Shown here: positions 62,166-64,000 of the stretch, piece by piece
Layout of the letters: the number at the start of each line of letters is the position of its first letter
Position numbering within the stretch: the first letter of the stretch is position 1
From: Ochrobactrum sp. CM-21-5
GTDB taxonomy: Bacteria; Pseudomonadota; Alphaproteobacteria; Rhizobiales; Rhizobiaceae
Direction: 5' to 3'
Length of the DNA: 64,000 nt
Assembly: GCF_014253075.1 (NCBI RefSeq)
Contig: NZ_JACLZJ010000004.1
Coordinates: 282,878-346,877, forward strand
Program-made: the position numbers and the translations under genes
The notes under the pieces: generated by a model
What the model saw: only the letters and a program-made list of their open reading frames with translations
What the model was told of the DNA's origin: nothing
The model's database searches: none

Positions 62166-63584
62166 TTAGTCGTTCAAACGCGGTGGGGCTTTTTGCGGCC
62201 ACTGTGTCGCACGATGATAGCTTTCACCCATCGCCAGAATTTGCGCATCGGAGCCATTGCCCCCAATGATCTGCATTCCTGTGGGGCGTCCCTGAGGGTC
62301 GAACCCTGTTGGAACGCTTAGCGCTGCCAATCCAATTAGTGAAACCGGGATAACCATCTCCATCCAGCGATGATATGTATCCATTGGTTTCTCATTTATC
62401 TTTTGTGGCCAGCGCCATTCGACCGGGAAGGGCCAGGCCTGTGCAGTGGGCATGACCAGTGCATCATAATCAGCAAATAGCTTGTGAGCCGATACATACC
62501 AATCAGAACGAATCTGGCTCGCTCGTGTAATCTGTTCTGGTGTCAGTTTGGCACCGTTCTCGATTTCCCAAAGGGTTTCGGGTTTGATCAGCTCTCGGGT
62601 TTCTGGCTTTTCCCATAATGCGCGTTTGGAACCGTAAATAACCAGCGAACGTAGCGTGACCCAAGCTTCCCATATAGCGTCAGCCGGAAAAGGGGGAGCA
62701 AGCGGCACGATCTCAGCGCCGAGTTCGCGCAGGACGGAAAGACTGCTCTCGCAGGTTTCCAGAATGCCCGTTTCACAAGGATATGCGCCGCCCCAGTCGC
62801 CGAGCCAGGCGATGCGCTTACCATTCAGATCGGCTGGCACATGGTTTTGCGCCAAACACGGAGCCTTGTGCCCAAACGGGCTCAGCGAATGCGGTTGAGC
62901 CAGAATGTCGAGAAGAAGGACAAGATCCTCAATGTCACGCGCCATCGGACCCAAAGTAGCCATAGTATGTAGAAAAAGATCGCCGCCCAATTCGTTGGGC
63001 ACAAGCCCCCAGCTTGGCCGATAGCCATAGATATTGCAGAAGCCAGCCGGATTGCGCAAGCTTCCCATCATATCCGAACCGTCTCCCAAAGGTATGAAAC
63101 GTGCAGCGAGTGCGGCCGCGGTGCCGCCAGACGATCCGCCTGCGCTCAAGCGGGTGTCATAGGGATTGCAGGTAGCACCGTAAACTGGATTGAAACTGTG
63201 GCTGCCATGTCCCCATTCGGGCGTGTTGGTCTTGCCTATGATAATGGCGCCAGCTTCACGAATGCGGGCGACCGCCAACGCATCTTCGGTCGGTATATAA
63301 TCAGCGTGGATCGGCGAGCCCCAAGTGGAGCGGATGCCTTTTGTTGCCAGTAGATCCTTGATCGCCCACGGTAGTCCGTGCAGCGGGCCGGTTACAGGTT
63401 TGCCGTCCAGCCGCCGCGCTTCAGCCATTAATTCCTCACGTGGACGCATGGCAACCAGAGCATTGATATCAGGATTGTGACGTTCGATGCGATCTAGATG
63501 AGCTGCCATTACTTCCGAAGGGGAAGTTTGCTTTTTTGTCATCATTTCCACGAGGCTCGAGGCAGAACATTCCGTAAGATTCAC
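62166..63584 (-). CDS. Amidase signature-family hydrolase
   Basis: A 472-residue amidase signature enzyme. Catalytic Lys in GLPWAIKDLLATKGI (about residue 77), then GSSGGTAAALAARFIPLG containing the cis-Ser and nucleophile Ser, and the surrounding signature NPYDTRLSAGGSSGGTAAA (abbreviated). It hydrolyses a carboxamide to acid and ammonia or amine. The start is a GTG (63584) preceded by GGGAGC. No signal peptide. It lies downstream of a second GntR gene on the same strand and next to the amide importer, so a common substrate is plausible. Confidence 0.9.
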   Translation of the reverse strand: MNLTECSASSLVEMMTKKQTSPSEVMAAHLDRIERHNPDINALVAMRPREELMAEARRLDGKPVTGPLHGLPWAIKDLLATKGIRSTWGSPIHADYIPTEDALAVARIREAGAIIIGKTNTPEWGHGSHSFNPVYGATCNPYDTRLSAGGSSGGTAAALAARFIPLGDGSDMMGSLRNPAGFCNIYGYRPSWGLVPNELGGDLFLHTMATLGPMARDIEDLVLLLDILAQPHSLSPFGHKAPCLAQNHVPADLNGKRIAWLGDWGGAYPCETGILETCESSLSVLRELGAEIVPLAPPFPADAIWEAWVTLRSLVIYGSKRALWEKPETRELIKPETLWEIENGAKLTPEQITRASQIRSDWYVSAHKLFADYDALVMPTAQAWPFPVEWRWPQKINEKPMDTYHRWMEMVIPVSLIGLAALSVPTGFDPQGRPTGMQIIGGNGSDAQILAMGESYHRATQWPQKAPPRLND

Positions 63585-63912
63585 TGAATAGCTCCCATTA
63601 GAATCTGGAAAACAACGTTTCCGGCGAAATTGAAATCAGTGCTTTCCAAAGCCCATGGCTGTGAAAATGCGATCAGCCACGGTGCGGGGATTGGCTGGAG
63701 TGGTGTGGTGCCCCGCTCCAGCCAATCCAGGAGCGATCCTATGTGTTTCCAGAAACAATGCGTAGCAGATCTGCTTCAGATAATTTGCCAAAACAATGGC
63801 TTATGGACGTTTCGGCAATTTCCTTCAAAAGGAGCTGTTCTAGGTTCAGCATGTTTTGTTCCCGTTATGCGCGTTAAGTCGCGCTAATTTCTTATGAATG
63901 GAGGCGGTTATT
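63585..63912. promoter_or_regulatory. Upstream region of the amidase with a 13-bp inverted repeat
   Basis: 328 bp without a supported gene. GGATTGGCTGGAG (63689-63701) and CTCCAGCCAATCC (63717-63729) are perfect inverted copies with a 15-base loop, lying between the GntR gene and the amidase, without a T-run. It could be a terminator for GntR or an attenuator of the amidase. TGATATATCA is not present. Confidence 0.4.
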
Positions 63913-64000
63913 TCATTCGGTTTCGGATTTCAGGTGACGGACCAGTGCGGCGCCGCCTTCGATGAGATCCATTCGGATCGCCATGCGCAGCGCGTAGGAA
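63913..64000 (-). CDS. GntR/FCD regulator, C-terminal end (partial)
   Basis: The last 28 codons of a minus-strand gene cut by the window edge: SYALRMAIRMDLIEGGAALVRHL, then KSETE and a stop. It matches the end of the regulator at 55934 (SYSLRLAIQLDLIEGGAALVKRL) almost residue for residue, so it is a paralogue. It is upstream of the amidase and may control it. Confidence 0.85.
   Translation of the reverse strand, partial: SYALRMAIRMDLIEGGAALVRHLKSETE

Noticed and set aside
63630..63887. 85-codon frame in the amidase upstream region
   Set aside because: It crosses a 13-bp inverted repeat, has no ribosome site and no family resemblance.

Overview
The window looks like chromosomal DNA of an alphaproteobacterium of the Brucella/Ochrobactrum group (Hyphomicrobiales). 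This rests on the gene families and their order, the dense set of ABC uptake systems, GntR/FCD regulators, and intergenic palindromes with a core (AAACCGGTTCCCA) that I associate with this order. The assignment is inference from content; no 16S or other marker is present.

Layout. (1) 115-7890: a glycerol-3-phosphate/glycerophosphodiester uptake locus. A SorC-type regulator and ugpC-like ATPase face ugpB-ugpA-ugpE-GDPD-HAD phosphatase, with tandem candidate operators between them; a ruined metallophosphoesterase gene follows. (2) 7988-31100: mostly housekeeping. tRNA-Gly(GCC), a ProX/YbaK deacylase, a thioredoxin-TPR protein, a LON-domain protein, a Trm112-like protein, leuB, ada, an MHS-family transporter with a large insert, asd, two DUF1801 proteins, a HExxH protein, leuD, a citrate-lyase-like lyase, a VOC gene broken by a stop codon, an M3 peptidase, MarR plus drug-efflux MFS, mgtE, typA/bipA, a cytosine-deaminase-like amidohydrolase and a YigZ protein. 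(3) 31097-41008 (minus strand): a diguanylate cyclase with a duplicated sensor, then a tight operon of a peptide-type ABC transporter (SBP, two permeases, double ATPase) with an FAD amine oxidase, an L-2-amino-thiazoline-4-carboxylate hydrolase-like protein and an M20 amidohydrolase.

(4) 41389-54054: a VOC protein and a sugar-acid region. uxuA and its GntR regulator face uxaC-uxuB, followed by a four-gene ABC importer and a divergent otnK-like kinase / otnC-like class II aldolase pair. The same palindrome TAATATATTA sits in front of uxaC and in front of the importer, suggesting one regulon. (5) 54150-64000: an accessory nitrogen-compound cluster. A class III aminotransferase, a GntR regulator and an N,N-dimethylformamidase-like protein face a spermidine/putrescine-type ABC importer; an amidase and the end of a second, closely similar GntR regulator lie beyond. 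The palindrome TGATATATCA lies at both ends of the divergent promoter region. The substrate is not evident; this cluster and the thiazoline-hydrolase operon are the best candidates for an undescribed pathway.

No CRISPR array, transposase, integrase, phage gene, rRNA or replication origin was seen. Two genes are visibly broken (7226-7889 and 21095-21448). Start sites are by reading frame, homology of the N-terminus and visible Shine-Dalgarno sequences; several are ambiguous and flagged.
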